From: Alphaproteobacteria bacterium
GTDB taxonomy: Bacteria; Pseudomonadota; Alphaproteobacteria; Geminicoccales; Geminicoccaceae
Assembly: GCA_026984595.1 (NCBI GenBank)
Contig: JALSRW010000295.1
Span: forward strand, 1-12,533
Length of the DNA: 12,533 nt
Reading direction: 5' to 3'
Shown: piece after piece, positions 1 to 5,675 of the stretch
Numbering within the stretch: position 1 is the first letter of the stretch
How the letters are laid out: each line of letters opens with the position of its first letter
Translations under genes and position numbers: made by a program
Notes under the pieces: model-generated
What the model was told of the DNA's origin: nothing
The model's input: only the letters and a program-made list of their open reading frames with translations
Database searches by the model: none

Positions 1-420
1 CTTCTCGCGGGCGCCGCGATGCTTGCCGAGCAGCGGAAAAGGATGGTCGCGACGCAGGCAGATGTAGGGAAAGCTCTTGTCGTCGCGCAGCAGGATGTTG
101 AAGGGAGGACGGTGCCGCTTGATCAGATTGGCTTCGAGCAGCAGCGCTTCCACCTCGCTGCCGGTGGTCACGAACTCCATGGAGCGGGTCAGCGCCACCA
201 TCCGCCGGAGGCGCGCGCTCAGGGTCTCCGGCCGGGTGTAGGCGACCACCCGTTTGCGGAGCGATTTCGCCTTGCCCACATAGAGCATCTCGCCGCGTTC
301 GCCGAGCATGCGATAGACCCCGGGCTGGCTCGGCAGGGTGGACAGCAGGGCGCGGATCACCTCCACGCCGCGCAGGGCATGTCCGCGCTCCACCCGTTCC
401 GCCAGTGCCTCGGTCGCCAT
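1..420 (-). CDS. uvrC: UvrABC excinuclease subunit C, N-terminal part (cut by window start)
   Basis: UvrC is the nuclease of UvrABC nucleotide excision repair and cuts on both sides of a DNA lesion. The visible 140 residues hold the N-terminal GIY-YIG nuclease domain that makes the 3' incision. They include the GVY of a PGVYRML segment (residues 34-36), YVGKAKSLRKRV (47-58), a probable catalytic Glu in LLLEANLIKR (about 97) and the PPFNILLRDDKSFPYI segment after it. The ATG at 420-418 is preceded on the minus strand by GGGAG three bases upstream. About 30 codons precede the nuclease core, slightly more than the shortest family members have. The gene lies 32 bases downstream of the UbiH-family gene on the same strand and may be cotranscribed with it. 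The UvrB-binding region and the RNase H-like domain with the HhH motifs lie outside the window. Recognition is secure. Confidence 0.95.
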   Translation of the reverse strand, partial: MATEALAERVERGHALRGVEVIRALLSTLPSQPGVYRMLGERGEMLYVGKAKSLRKRVVAYTRPETLSARLRRMVALTRSMEFVTTGSEVEALLLEANLIKRHRPPFNILLRDDKSFPYICLRRDHPFPLLGKHRGAREK

Positions 421-452
421 CCGCTCCCTGTCCGTTCCGTCGCGTGCCGCCT

Positions 453-1625
453 TCAGACGAGCTGCATCCGGTTCCGAGCGAGCCGTCGGCGCAGCGGCGG
501 CAGCGCCGCAACCGCCCGGATCGCCCCGCTGCGTACCGGCTGCAGCCAGGCGGCCTCGGAGGAGAAGATACGATTGAGCCCGTCGGTCATCCAGATGCGC
601 TGCTGATTGGCCCACCAGCGCGCCCGCTCGTAGCCCAAGAGGAGATCGGCCCCGCCCGGATCCTCGCCGCGGCGGGCGGCCCGCGCCAGCGCCTCCGCCA
701 GTTCGGCGATGTCGGCCACCGCCATGTTGAAGCCCTGGGCATGGATCGGGTGGACGCCATGAGCGGCATCGCCGATCAGGGCCAGGCGCGGGGCCACATA
801 GCGCCGGGCATGCTGAGCCCCGAGCGGCTGGATGCCGATCCGGCTGGCCAGGCGCAGATCTCCGAGCACCCCCTCGCTCTCCTCGCCGAGGCGGCGCAGC
901 AGCGCCTCCTCGCCTTCCGCCACCAAGGCCCGGGCGCGGGCCTCCGGTTCCACCCAGGTGACGCCGCTTCTGCGTCCCGGCAGAGGGAGCAGCGCCAACG
1001 GTCCGCGCGGCCGCATCCATTCATGGACGGTCTGCCGGTGCGGCCGCGTATGTGCGACGATGAAGCTGATCGCCGCCTGGTCGTAGCGCCAGGCATCGAG
1101 ACGGATGCCGGCGAGCTCGCGCAGCCGCGAGCCACGGCCATCGGCGCCGATCACCAGACGGGTGGCGATGCGGCTGCCGTCGGCGAGCTCCAGAAGGCGC
1201 GCCTCGGGGCGACGCTCCAGGCCCCGCAGGCCATTCGCGAAGATGCGCGGCGGCTCGCCGAGCTCGGCCAGGGAGGTGGCCAGGGCCGCGTGCAGCGCAG
1301 GATGTTCGACGCCATAGGCGAAGGGGCGACCGCCGAGTTCGCGCATGGTGGTGACGAGCGTGGCCCCGCCCGGTTTCTCGCGCAGGTGAACCGCCTCCAC
1401 CGGACGGACCACGGGGGCCAGCGCCGGCCAGATCCCGAACCGGTCGGCCGCCTCGCGGCTGCTGCGCATCAGCGCGAGGTTGCGGCCGTCGGCCGTTGCG
1501 GGTGCGGTGCCGATCGGCCGCGGTTCGACGAGGGCCAGCCGCCAGCCCTGGTCGGCGAGGGCGCGGGCCAGGAACAGGCCGCTGTGGCCACCGCCGATGA
1601 TGGTGATGTCGAATTCCTGGGCCAT
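453..1625 (-). CDS. FAD-dependent aromatic hydroxylase of the UbiH/UbiF/VisC/COQ6 family
   Basis: This is a 390-residue flavoprotein monooxygenase, the usual size for the family. It probably hydroxylates the ring of a ubiquinone precursor using O2 and NAD(P)H at the cytoplasmic membrane. Visible motifs are the N-terminal dinucleotide-binding GGGHSG (residues 11-16), RNLALMRSS (48-56) in place of the family's RALALS, the DG motif GADGRGSRLR (160-169), and the GD motif LIGDAAHGVHPIHAQG (283-298) contacting the FAD ribityl chain. The family usually has HP-x-AGQG-x-N; here it reads HPIHAQGFN. Alphaproteobacteria carry several such hydroxylases (UbiH, UbiL, UbiM types) differing in ring position, and the sequence alone does not tell me which this is. 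The ATG at 1625 is the only start before the flavin fold, and its ribosome binding site is weak. The gene begins 22 bases after the rpoH terminator stem, so its promoter probably lies in or near that element, or it depends on read-through. Confidence 0.85.
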   Translation of the reverse strand: MAQEFDITIIGGGHSGLFLARALADQGWRLALVEPRPIGTAPATADGRNLALMRSSREAADRFGIWPALAPVVRPVEAVHLREKPGGATLVTTMRELGGRPFAYGVEHPALHAALATSLAELGEPPRIFANGLRGLERRPEARLLELADGSRIATRLVIGADGRGSRLRELAGIRLDAWRYDQAAISFIVAHTRPHRQTVHEWMRPRGPLALLPLPGRRSGVTWVEPEARARALVAEGEEALLRRLGEESEGVLGDLRLASRIGIQPLGAQHARRYVAPRLALIGDAAHGVHPIHAQGFNMAVADIAELAEALARAARRGEDPGGADLLLGYERARWWANQQRIWMTDGLNRIFSSEAAWLQPVRSGAIRAVAALPPLRRRLARNRMQLV

Positions 1626-1640
1626 GGCTCTGCTCTGGAA

Positions 1641-1667
1641 CAGAAAAGGGCGCCCGTAAAGGCGCCC
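1641..1667 (-). terminator. Intrinsic terminator of rpoH
   Basis: Read on the minus strand, a perfect 7-bp GC stem (GGGCGCC with GGCGCCC, positions 1667-1661 and 1654-1648) closes a six-base TTTACG loop. TTTTCTG (1647-1641) follows at once. The stem starts 43 bases after the rpoH stop, and the U tract ends 15 bases before the UbiH-family start codon. This is the strongest rho-independent terminator in the window and should separate rpoH from the downstream monooxygenase-uvrC pair. Confidence 0.8.
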
Positions 1668-1709
1668 CGAAAACGGTTCCGGCTACGGGCCGCCCGGGCC
1701 GGCCCGCCG

Positions 1710-2606
1710 TCAGGCGGGCATGGCTTCGAGCAGCTCCAGTTCGGCCGGATCCTTGATCCGCTTCAAGAGCGAGATCTTGAGCTTCTGCAGCGCCCGAGCC
1801 TCGATCTGTCGGACCCGCTCCTTGCTGATGCCGAAGCGTCGGCCCAGCTCCTCGAGAGTCCGCCCGTCCTCGCGCAGGCGCCGCTCCCGGATGATGATCT
1901 GCTCGCGCTCGTTGAGCTCGGCGATCGAGGTGGCGAGCCATTCGCCGCGCGTGCGGCTGTCGATGCTCTCCTCGACGATCTCGTCCGGGGTCGGACCGCT
2001 GTCGGCCAGGAAGTCCTGCCAGGTATCCTCACCGTCGCTCGTCAGCGTCGCGTTGAGCGACTGATCGCTGCCCGACAGCCGGCCTTCCATGGCCTCGACA
2101 TCGCCGATGTTGACGTCCAGCGCCTCGGCGATCTTGGCCTTGCCTTCCTCGCTCAGGCGCGGCGAGGTACCGCCATCGATCTGGGCGCGCAGGCGCCGCA
2201 GATTGAAGAACAGCGACTTCTGTGCCGCCGTGGTACCGGTCCGTACCACCGACCAGTTGCGCAGGATATAATCCTGCATGGCCGAGCGGATCCACCAGGC
2301 CGCATAGGTCGAGAAGCGCACCTCGCGTTCCGGCTCGAACCGGGCCGCGGCCTGCATCAGGCCGACCATACCTTCCTGAACGAGGTCGTTCATGGGCAGG
2401 CCGTAGTTGCGGAACCGGTGCGCCATGCTGACCACCAGGCGCACATAGGCGCCCACGAGTTCGTGCAGGGCCTTCTCGTCCTTCTGATCCCGCCAGCGAC
2501 GGGCGAGGGCGAGCTCGTGCTCGCGCGAAAGCAGCGGAGCGTTCATCGATTCGTTGATGAAGCGCCGATCGAGGCTCTGCCGATCCGGCATGTTTCTACT
2601 GGCCAT
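1710..2606 (-). CDS. rpoH2: Heat-shock-family sigma factor, RpoH2-like
   Basis: This 298-residue group 3/RpoH sigma factor directs RNA polymerase to stress promoters. Region 2 is clear: HELVGAYVRLVVS (48-60), the GLPMNDLVQEGMVGLMQAA block (69-87), FSTYAAWWIRSAMQDYILRN (98-117) of region 2.3/2.4. The RpoH box AQKSLFFNLR (128-137) is diagnostic against other sigma factors. The region 4.2 helix-turn-helix ends in GISKERVRQIEARALQKLK. The ARRWRD..DEKALHELV, FSTYA.WWIRSA and VRTGTTAAQKSLFFNLRRLRA wording matches my recollection of Rhodobacter RpoHII rather than RpoHI (which has MWWIKASIQEYILRSWSLVK). The 1/2 assignment is therefore inferred from memory of the subfamilies. I start it at the ATG at 2606, which has GGAGG four bases upstream. 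An in-frame ATG at 2687 would add 27 residues unlike the family, start upstream of the predicted transcript start, and is rejected. A terminator follows and a candidate ECF-type promoter precedes. Confidence 0.93.
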   Translation of the reverse strand: MASRNMPDRQSLDRRFINESMNAPLLSREHELALARRWRDQKDEKALHELVGAYVRLVVSMAHRFRNYGLPMNDLVQEGMVGLMQAAARFEPEREVRFSTYAAWWIRSAMQDYILRNWSVVRTGTTAAQKSLFFNLRRLRAQIDGGTSPRLSEEGKAKIAEALDVNIGDVEAMEGRLSGSDQSLNATLTSDGEDTWQDFLADSGPTPDEIVEESIDSRTRGEWLATSIAELNEREQIIIRERRLREDGRTLEELGRRFGISKERVRQIEARALQKLKISLLKRIKDPAELELLEAMPA

Positions 2607-2650
2607 GATGCCTCCGACGTTCCTCGCTCCGCGGAACGATCCTCCGACCA
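2607..2650 (-). promoter_or_regulatory. rpoH leader with hairpin and duplicated SD-like element
   Basis: The minus-strand leader contains CGTTCC (2638-2633) and GGAACG (2623-2618), a perfect 6-bp inverted repeat with a nine-base loop, directly before the true SD GGAGG (2614-2610). An element GTCGGAGG occurs twice, about 32 bases apart. One copy is the real SD preceding ATG 2606; the other lies upstream of the hairpin and is not followed by a start codon. rpoH messages are translationally regulated in several bacteria, but I see no obvious strong pairing that hides this SD, so regulation is only a possibility. Confidence 0.35.
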
Positions 2651-2676
2651 CCGGACGATCCTTTCCTCGGCATTCC

Positions 2677-2706
2677 ATTATACGCAAATTTCATTGCGCG
2701 GGATCA
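2677..2706 (-). promoter_or_regulatory. Candidate rpoH promoter, ECF RpoE-like (TGATCC-N18-TATAAT)
   Basis: On the minus strand TGATCC (2706-2701) is followed after exactly 18 bases by TATAAT (2682-2677). The predicted transcript start is near 2670, giving a leader of about 64 bases. I recall TGATCC-N18-TAAGA as the consensus of the Rhodobacter sphaeroides RpoE (ECF11) sigma factor, which transcribes rpoHII there. Only the -35 and the spacing match that consensus well. The -10 is a perfect housekeeping hexamer instead, so sigma-70 use with a poor -35, or dual use, is also possible. The spacer holds an inverted repeat CGCAA/TTGCG (2683-2698). No other good promoter is seen between 2607 and 2838. 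Confidence 0.55.
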
Positions 2707-2806
2707 CCCTTCGACACGAAAAAGTTACCCGGACCACCGAGGATCGCGGAACGAGCGCAAGATTGCACGCGGGCCTTACGCGGCATCGCGCATCCCGATT
2801 AAATTT

Positions 2807-2830
2807 TCGTAAACTGCCGGGCGCGGGCAG
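2807..2830 (-). terminator. Possible weak terminator after mtnA
   Basis: Nine bases past the mtnA stop the minus strand has CTGCC and GGCAG (2830-2826 and 2818-2814), a 5-bp stem with a 7-base GC loop. TTTACGA follows and then an AT-rich stretch. The stem is short and the U tract is broken, so this may only pause transcription. Confidence 0.3.
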
Positions 2831-2838
2831 GATATGCT

Positions 2839-3954
2839 TCATCCAGCGTCCGCCGCGGCGCCGGCCCGTTCGGGAAACAGGGCGGCGAGCCCTTCGGCGC
2901 TGGCCGGGCACACCCCGCGCTCGGTGATCAGGCCGGTGACACAGCGCGCCGGGGTGACGTCGAACGCATAGTTGGCGGCGGGGCTGCCCGCGGGCGTGAG
3001 ACGCACCGTCTCGATCCGCCCGTCGGCGGTCGTCCCGGTGATCTCGGTGACCTCGCGCGGATCGCGCTGCTCGATGGGGATCTCCCGGATGCCGTCGCCG
3101 ATCCTCCAGTCGATGGTGGGGGAAGGCAGGGCGACATAGAAGGGCACACCATTGTCCCGGGCGGCGAGGGCCTTGAGATAGGTGCCGATCTTGTTGGCCA
3201 CATCGCCGGTGCGGGTGGTGCGGTCGGTGCCGGTGATGCAGAGATCGACCATCCCGTGCTGCATCAGATGGCCGCCGACATTGTCGACGATCACCGTGTG
3301 CGGCACCCCTTGGTGCAACAGCTCGAAGGCGGTGAGTGCGGCACCCTGGTTGCGCGGCCGGGTCTCGTCGACCCACACATGCACCGCGATGCCCTCCTGT
3401 TGCGCCCGGTAGATCGGGGCGGTGGCCGTGCCCCAGTCGATGGTCGCCAGCCAGCCGGCATTGCAGTGGGTGAGGATGTTGACCGGCTCGCCCGCCGGCT
3501 TGGCGGCGGCGATGGTGCGGATCAGCTCCAGGCCGTGATCGCCGATGGCGCGGCAGATGGCGACATCCTCCTCGCAGATCTCGGCCGCCCGGGCATAGGC
3601 CGCCGCCACCCGCGCATCGGGCGGCAATCCGGCCAGCCGTCTGCGCATGTCCTCGATCGCCCAGTGCAGATTGACGGCCGTCGGCCGCGTGCGCAGCAAG
3701 CGTGCGCAGGCCCGCTCCAGGGCCTCGTCCGAAGCGTCTTCGGCCAGCGCCAGGCAGATGCCGTAGGCGGCGGTGGCACCGATCAGCGGCGCGCCGCGCA
3801 CCTGCATCTGCTCGATCGCCCGCGCCGCATCCTCGAGGGTATCGAGGGTGGCGATCACGAATTCGTGCGGCAGCCGGGTCTGGTCGATGATCTCCACCCG
3901 CCGGCCGTCCCCGGCGAGCCAGATGGTCCGCCGCGGCTCGCCCTCGATCAGCAT
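2839..3954 (-). CDS. mtnA: S-methyl-5-thioribose-1-phosphate isomerase
   Basis: MtnA converts 5-methylthioribose 1-phosphate to 5-methylthioribulose 1-phosphate in methionine salvage from methylthioadenosine; it is cytoplasmic. The 371 residues match the family length. Visible signatures are VRGAPLIGATAAYGI (52-66), RPTAVNLHWAIEDM (90-103), the catalytic cysteine in ILTHCNAGWLAT (Cys164), and the catalytic Asp in TGTDRTTRTGDVANKIGTY (Asp244). These correspond to Cys160 and Asp240 of the Bacillus subtilis enzyme. The loop reads GTD where many homologues read GAD, a variant I associate with alphaproteobacteria. I start it at the ATG at 3954, preceded by GGAGGTGGAGAG. The start overlaps the stop of the upstream methyltransferase by seven bases (ATGCTGA), so translation is probably coupled. 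The partner kinase mtnK lies at 6512-7804 on the same strand. No dioxygenase, dehydratase or aldolase of the later pathway is in the window. Confidence 0.95.
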   Translation of the reverse strand: MLIEGEPRRTIWLAGDGRRVEIIDQTRLPHEFVIATLDTLEDAARAIEQMQVRGAPLIGATAAYGICLALAEDASDEALERACARLLRTRPTAVNLHWAIEDMRRRLAGLPPDARVAAAYARAAEICEEDVAICRAIGDHGLELIRTIAAAKPAGEPVNILTHCNAGWLATIDWGTATAPIYRAQQEGIAVHVWVDETRPRNQGAALTAFELLHQGVPHTVIVDNVGGHLMQHGMVDLCITGTDRTTRTGDVANKIGTYLKALAARDNGVPFYVALPSPTIDWRIGDGIREIPIEQRDPREVTEITGTTADGRIETVRLTPAGSPAANYAFDVTPARCVTGLITERGVCPASAEGLAALFPERAGAAADAG

Positions 3955-4730
3955 CTCTCCACCTCCGTCCGGGACCGCGCTTCCAGCCGGGCGGCGAAGC
4001 GCAGGCGTACATAGTCGGCGATCCAGTTGCCGGCCTCGTCGCAGAGACTGGGGCGCAGGAGCTCGATCACCTCGTCCCGGGCGGCCGGCCGCTCCTCCTC
4101 GGCCAGGGTCGCGAACAGCGGTCCGGCGAAGGTCTCGAGCCAGCCGGCCATGCCCGTGGGCAGCGGCGTGGGACGCGGCACGAGCGCGACCTCGAGCAGG
4201 GTGAAGCCGTGGCGCTCGAGCGTTTCCCGCCAGGCCGCCGGGCTCGGGAAATACCAGGGCAGAGCCGCCGCCCCGTCGATGCCGCGACGCTGCAGCACGG
4301 CGACGAGTGCGGTGACGATCGCCGCCACATTGCCGAAGCCGCCGAATTCGCCGACGAAGCGGCCGCCCGGCTCGAGCGCCCGCGCCACCCCCGCCACCAC
4401 CGCATCCGGATCGCGCTTCATCCAGTGGATGGCGGCATTGGAGAAGACCGCGTCGAAGCCGCCAACGAAGGGCAAGGCCATGGCATCGGCGAGCTCGGCC
4501 CGGAGCCCCCGCTCGCGGGCGGCTCGGACCATGTCGGGGGCCCGATCGACACCGAGCACCTCGGCGCCGCTGGCGGCGATCTCCGCGGTCAGCGCCCCGT
4601 CGCCGCAGCCCAGATCGAGGATCCGCTCGCCGGGCCGGGGATCGAGCATGGCCAGAAGCGGCCGGCCCAGTTCGGAAACGAAGCGGGCATTCTTGGCGTA
4701 ACCTTCCGCCCGCCAGACCTGCGTCTGCAT
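3948..4730 (-). CDS. Class I SAM-dependent methyltransferase
   Basis: This 260-residue protein has a Rossmann-type methyltransferase fold of the Methyltransf_11/25 kind. Motif I is ILDLGCGDGALTAEI (37-51), the ribose-binding acid lies in VLGVDRAPDM (58-67), AELADAMALPF (78-88) is motif II-like, and FDAVFSNAAIHWM (92-104) with ALEPGGRFV (118-126) are motifs IV-V. The SNAAIHW stretch recalls trans-aconitate 2-methyltransferase and related small-molecule enzymes, but I cannot name the substrate. The ATG at 4730 has GGAGG six bases upstream and is the first good start before the fold. Its end overlaps mtnA, so the two form one transcription unit. That may reflect shared SAM/methylthioadenosine economy, or simply compaction. 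The promoter should lie between this gene and the divergent gene starting at 4915. Confidence 0.85.
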   Translation of the reverse strand: MQTQVWRAEGYAKNARFVSELGRPLLAMLDPRPGERILDLGCGDGALTAEIAASGAEVLGVDRAPDMVRAARERGLRAELADAMALPFVGGFDAVFSNAAIHWMKRDPDAVVAGVARALEPGGRFVGEFGGFGNVAAIVTALVAVLQRRGIDGAAALPWYFPSPAAWRETLERHGFTLLEVALVPRPTPLPTGMAGWLETFAGPLFATLAEEERPAARDEVIELLRPSLCDEAGNWIADYVRLRFAARLEARSRTEVERC

Positions 4731-4751
4731 TGCATCCTCCAGCTCCGGAAC

Positions 4752-4780
4752 GCCATACCACCGCACCGCGCCGCAGGCAA
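4752..4780 (-). promoter_or_regulatory. Candidate promoter of the methyltransferase-mtnA unit
   Basis: The minus strand has TTGCCT (4780-4775), a 17-base spacer and TATGGC (4757-4752). Initiation would fall about 15 bases before the start codon at 4730, leaving the GGAGG in a very short leader. Matches to the housekeeping consensus are 4/6 and 3/6. The position between divergent genes fits, but the call is weak. Confidence 0.3.
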
Positions 4781-4914
4781 AGCGCCCTTGCCCGGCCCAG
4801 CTTCGACCACGACGCGGGCCGGTCGCGGCGGCTGGCGGAAACCCTCTTGCACACCCGTTGCGGTTGATCTGTGATGGTTCGTGTTCGCCGGAATGGAGCG
4901 GAAAGGGAGAGACG

Positions 4915-5637
4915 GTGCGCCGTCGCGAAGCCGAGATCCTGGCGCAGGCGCTGGCCGCGCTGCCGAGGGAACGGCTCACGCCCTGTCTCAATCTCGGCTC
5001 CTCCAGCCGCCGGGTCCGCGAAGCCACGCAACCCCATCTGCAGAACCTGCTGCTGGCTTCGCTCGAGCGCCGCGGGGTGCGCATCCACCATGTCGATCGT
5101 CGCGCCGAGGAAGGGGTCGATCTGGTCGGCGATCTCGGCGATGCGGCCTTCTGGGAGCACCTGCGCGGCCTCGGGGCACGGCTGGTGCTGTGCACGAATC
5201 TGCTGGAGCATGTGCGCGACCCGGAAACGCTGGCCCGTCGTTGCGTCGCCCTGCTGCCGCCGGGTGGGCTGATCTGCGTTTCGGTACCGCGCAGCTACCC
5301 CTACCATGCGGATCCCATCGACAACGGTCTCCGGCCCTCGGTGGCCGAACTCGCCGCCCTGTTCCCGCGGACCCGGCTGCTGGCCGGTGGGATCATCGAG
5401 GACGGCACGCTCCGGGACAGCCTGCGGCGCAAGCGCATTCCGCTCGCGGTCCATCTGGGGCGTCTCGCGCTGCGTCTCGCCCTTCCCTTCTACCGGCCGC
5501 GCGGCTGGCTGCACCATCTCCACCGCCTCTGCTGGCTGTTCCGCCCCTTCGCGGTGAGCTGGGCGCTTCTGGAAAAGCTGCCCGATGCGGGGCGCCGAGC
5601 GCGGACCCGTCGGCTTGGCAGGATGAAAATCCTATGA
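4915..5637 (+). CDS. Methyltransferase-like protein with atypical motif I
   Basis: This 240-residue protein resembles class I methyltransferases. LCTNLLEHVRDPETLARRC (92-110) and LLPPGGLICVSVPRSYPYH (113-131) are the typical 'LEHV-D...L..GG...VP' core of Methyltransf_11-like enzymes, and DPIDNGLRPSVAEL (133-146) follows. The usual SAM-binding LDLGCGxG is replaced by LNLGSSSRRV (25-34), and an acidic segment GVDLVGDLGD (67-76) follows. SAM binding is therefore uncertain. The C-terminal 60 residues are rich in Arg, Leu and aromatic residues and may sit on a membrane or another protein. I start it at GTG 4915 after AGGGAG; a TTG at 4858 would add 19 residues without a clear ribosome binding site. 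It is divergent from the preceding methyltransferase but not obviously its duplicate. Proteins of this wording often sit near sugar or lipid modification genes; nothing like that is adjacent here, so I leave the substrate unassigned. Confidence 0.7.
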   Translation: MRRREAEILAQALAALPRERLTPCLNLGSSSRRVREATQPHLQNLLLASLERRGVRIHHVDRRAEEGVDLVGDLGDAAFWEHLRGLGARLVLCTNLLEHVRDPETLARRCVALLPPGGLICVSVPRSYPYHADPIDNGLRPSVAELAALFPRTRLLAGGIIEDGTLRDSLRRKRIPLAVHLGRLALRLALPFYRPRGWLHHLHRLCWLFRPFAVSWALLEKLPDAGRRARTRRLGRMKIL

Positions 5638-5643
5638 TATAGG
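5615..5643 (+). promoter_or_regulatory. Candidate promoter of the endolysin-like gene, overlapping the upstream gene end
   Basis: TTGGCA (5615-5620, 5/6 to the housekeeping -35) is followed after 17 bases by TATAGG (5638-5643, 4/6 to the -10). The -35 lies inside the 3' end of the upstream methyltransferase-like gene and initiation would be near 5650. A TATGAT at 5633-5638 is a better -10 hexamer but has no -35 at suitable spacing. The position, 26 bases before the next start codon, supports an independent transcript for the endolysin-like gene. Confidence 0.4.
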
Positions 5644-5644
5644 A

Positions 5645-5667
5645 CCACTACCTTGCAGGTGGTGGAG
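5645..5667 (+). promoter_or_regulatory. Inverted repeat covering the endolysin-like gene's ribosome binding site
   Basis: CCACTACC (5645-5652) and GGTGGTGG (5658-5665) can pair over 8 bp with one G-U pair and a five-base loop. The 3' arm includes the first two bases of GGAG (5664-5667), the likely SD eight bases before ATG 5676. Two smaller inverted repeats lie just upstream: AGGAT/ATCCT around a GAAA loop (5620-5633) and TCCTAT/ATAGGA (5630-5644). They are mutually exclusive. The structure could restrain translation of read-through transcripts; this is inference. Confidence 0.35.
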
Positions 5668-5675
5668 TTCGAGCG

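Noticed and set aside
405..2927. An 840-codon open frame on the plus strand opposite the UbiH-family gene and rpoH
   Set aside because: Its protein is low-complexity Arg/Ala/Pro/Gln sequence with no recognisable fold. It is a shadow of strongly conserved minus-strand genes in high-GC DNA.
4847..4875. TTGCAC-N17-TGTGAT as a plus-strand promoter for the gene at 4915
   Set aside because: Spacing is right but matches are only 3/6 and 4/6, too weak to annotate, though nothing better is seen.
5645..5674. Sequence like a tRNA anticodon arm plus T loop (stem, then GTTCGAG)
   Set aside because: No acceptor stem, D arm or complete T arm can be built around it, so it is neither a tRNA nor a supported attachment-site remnant.
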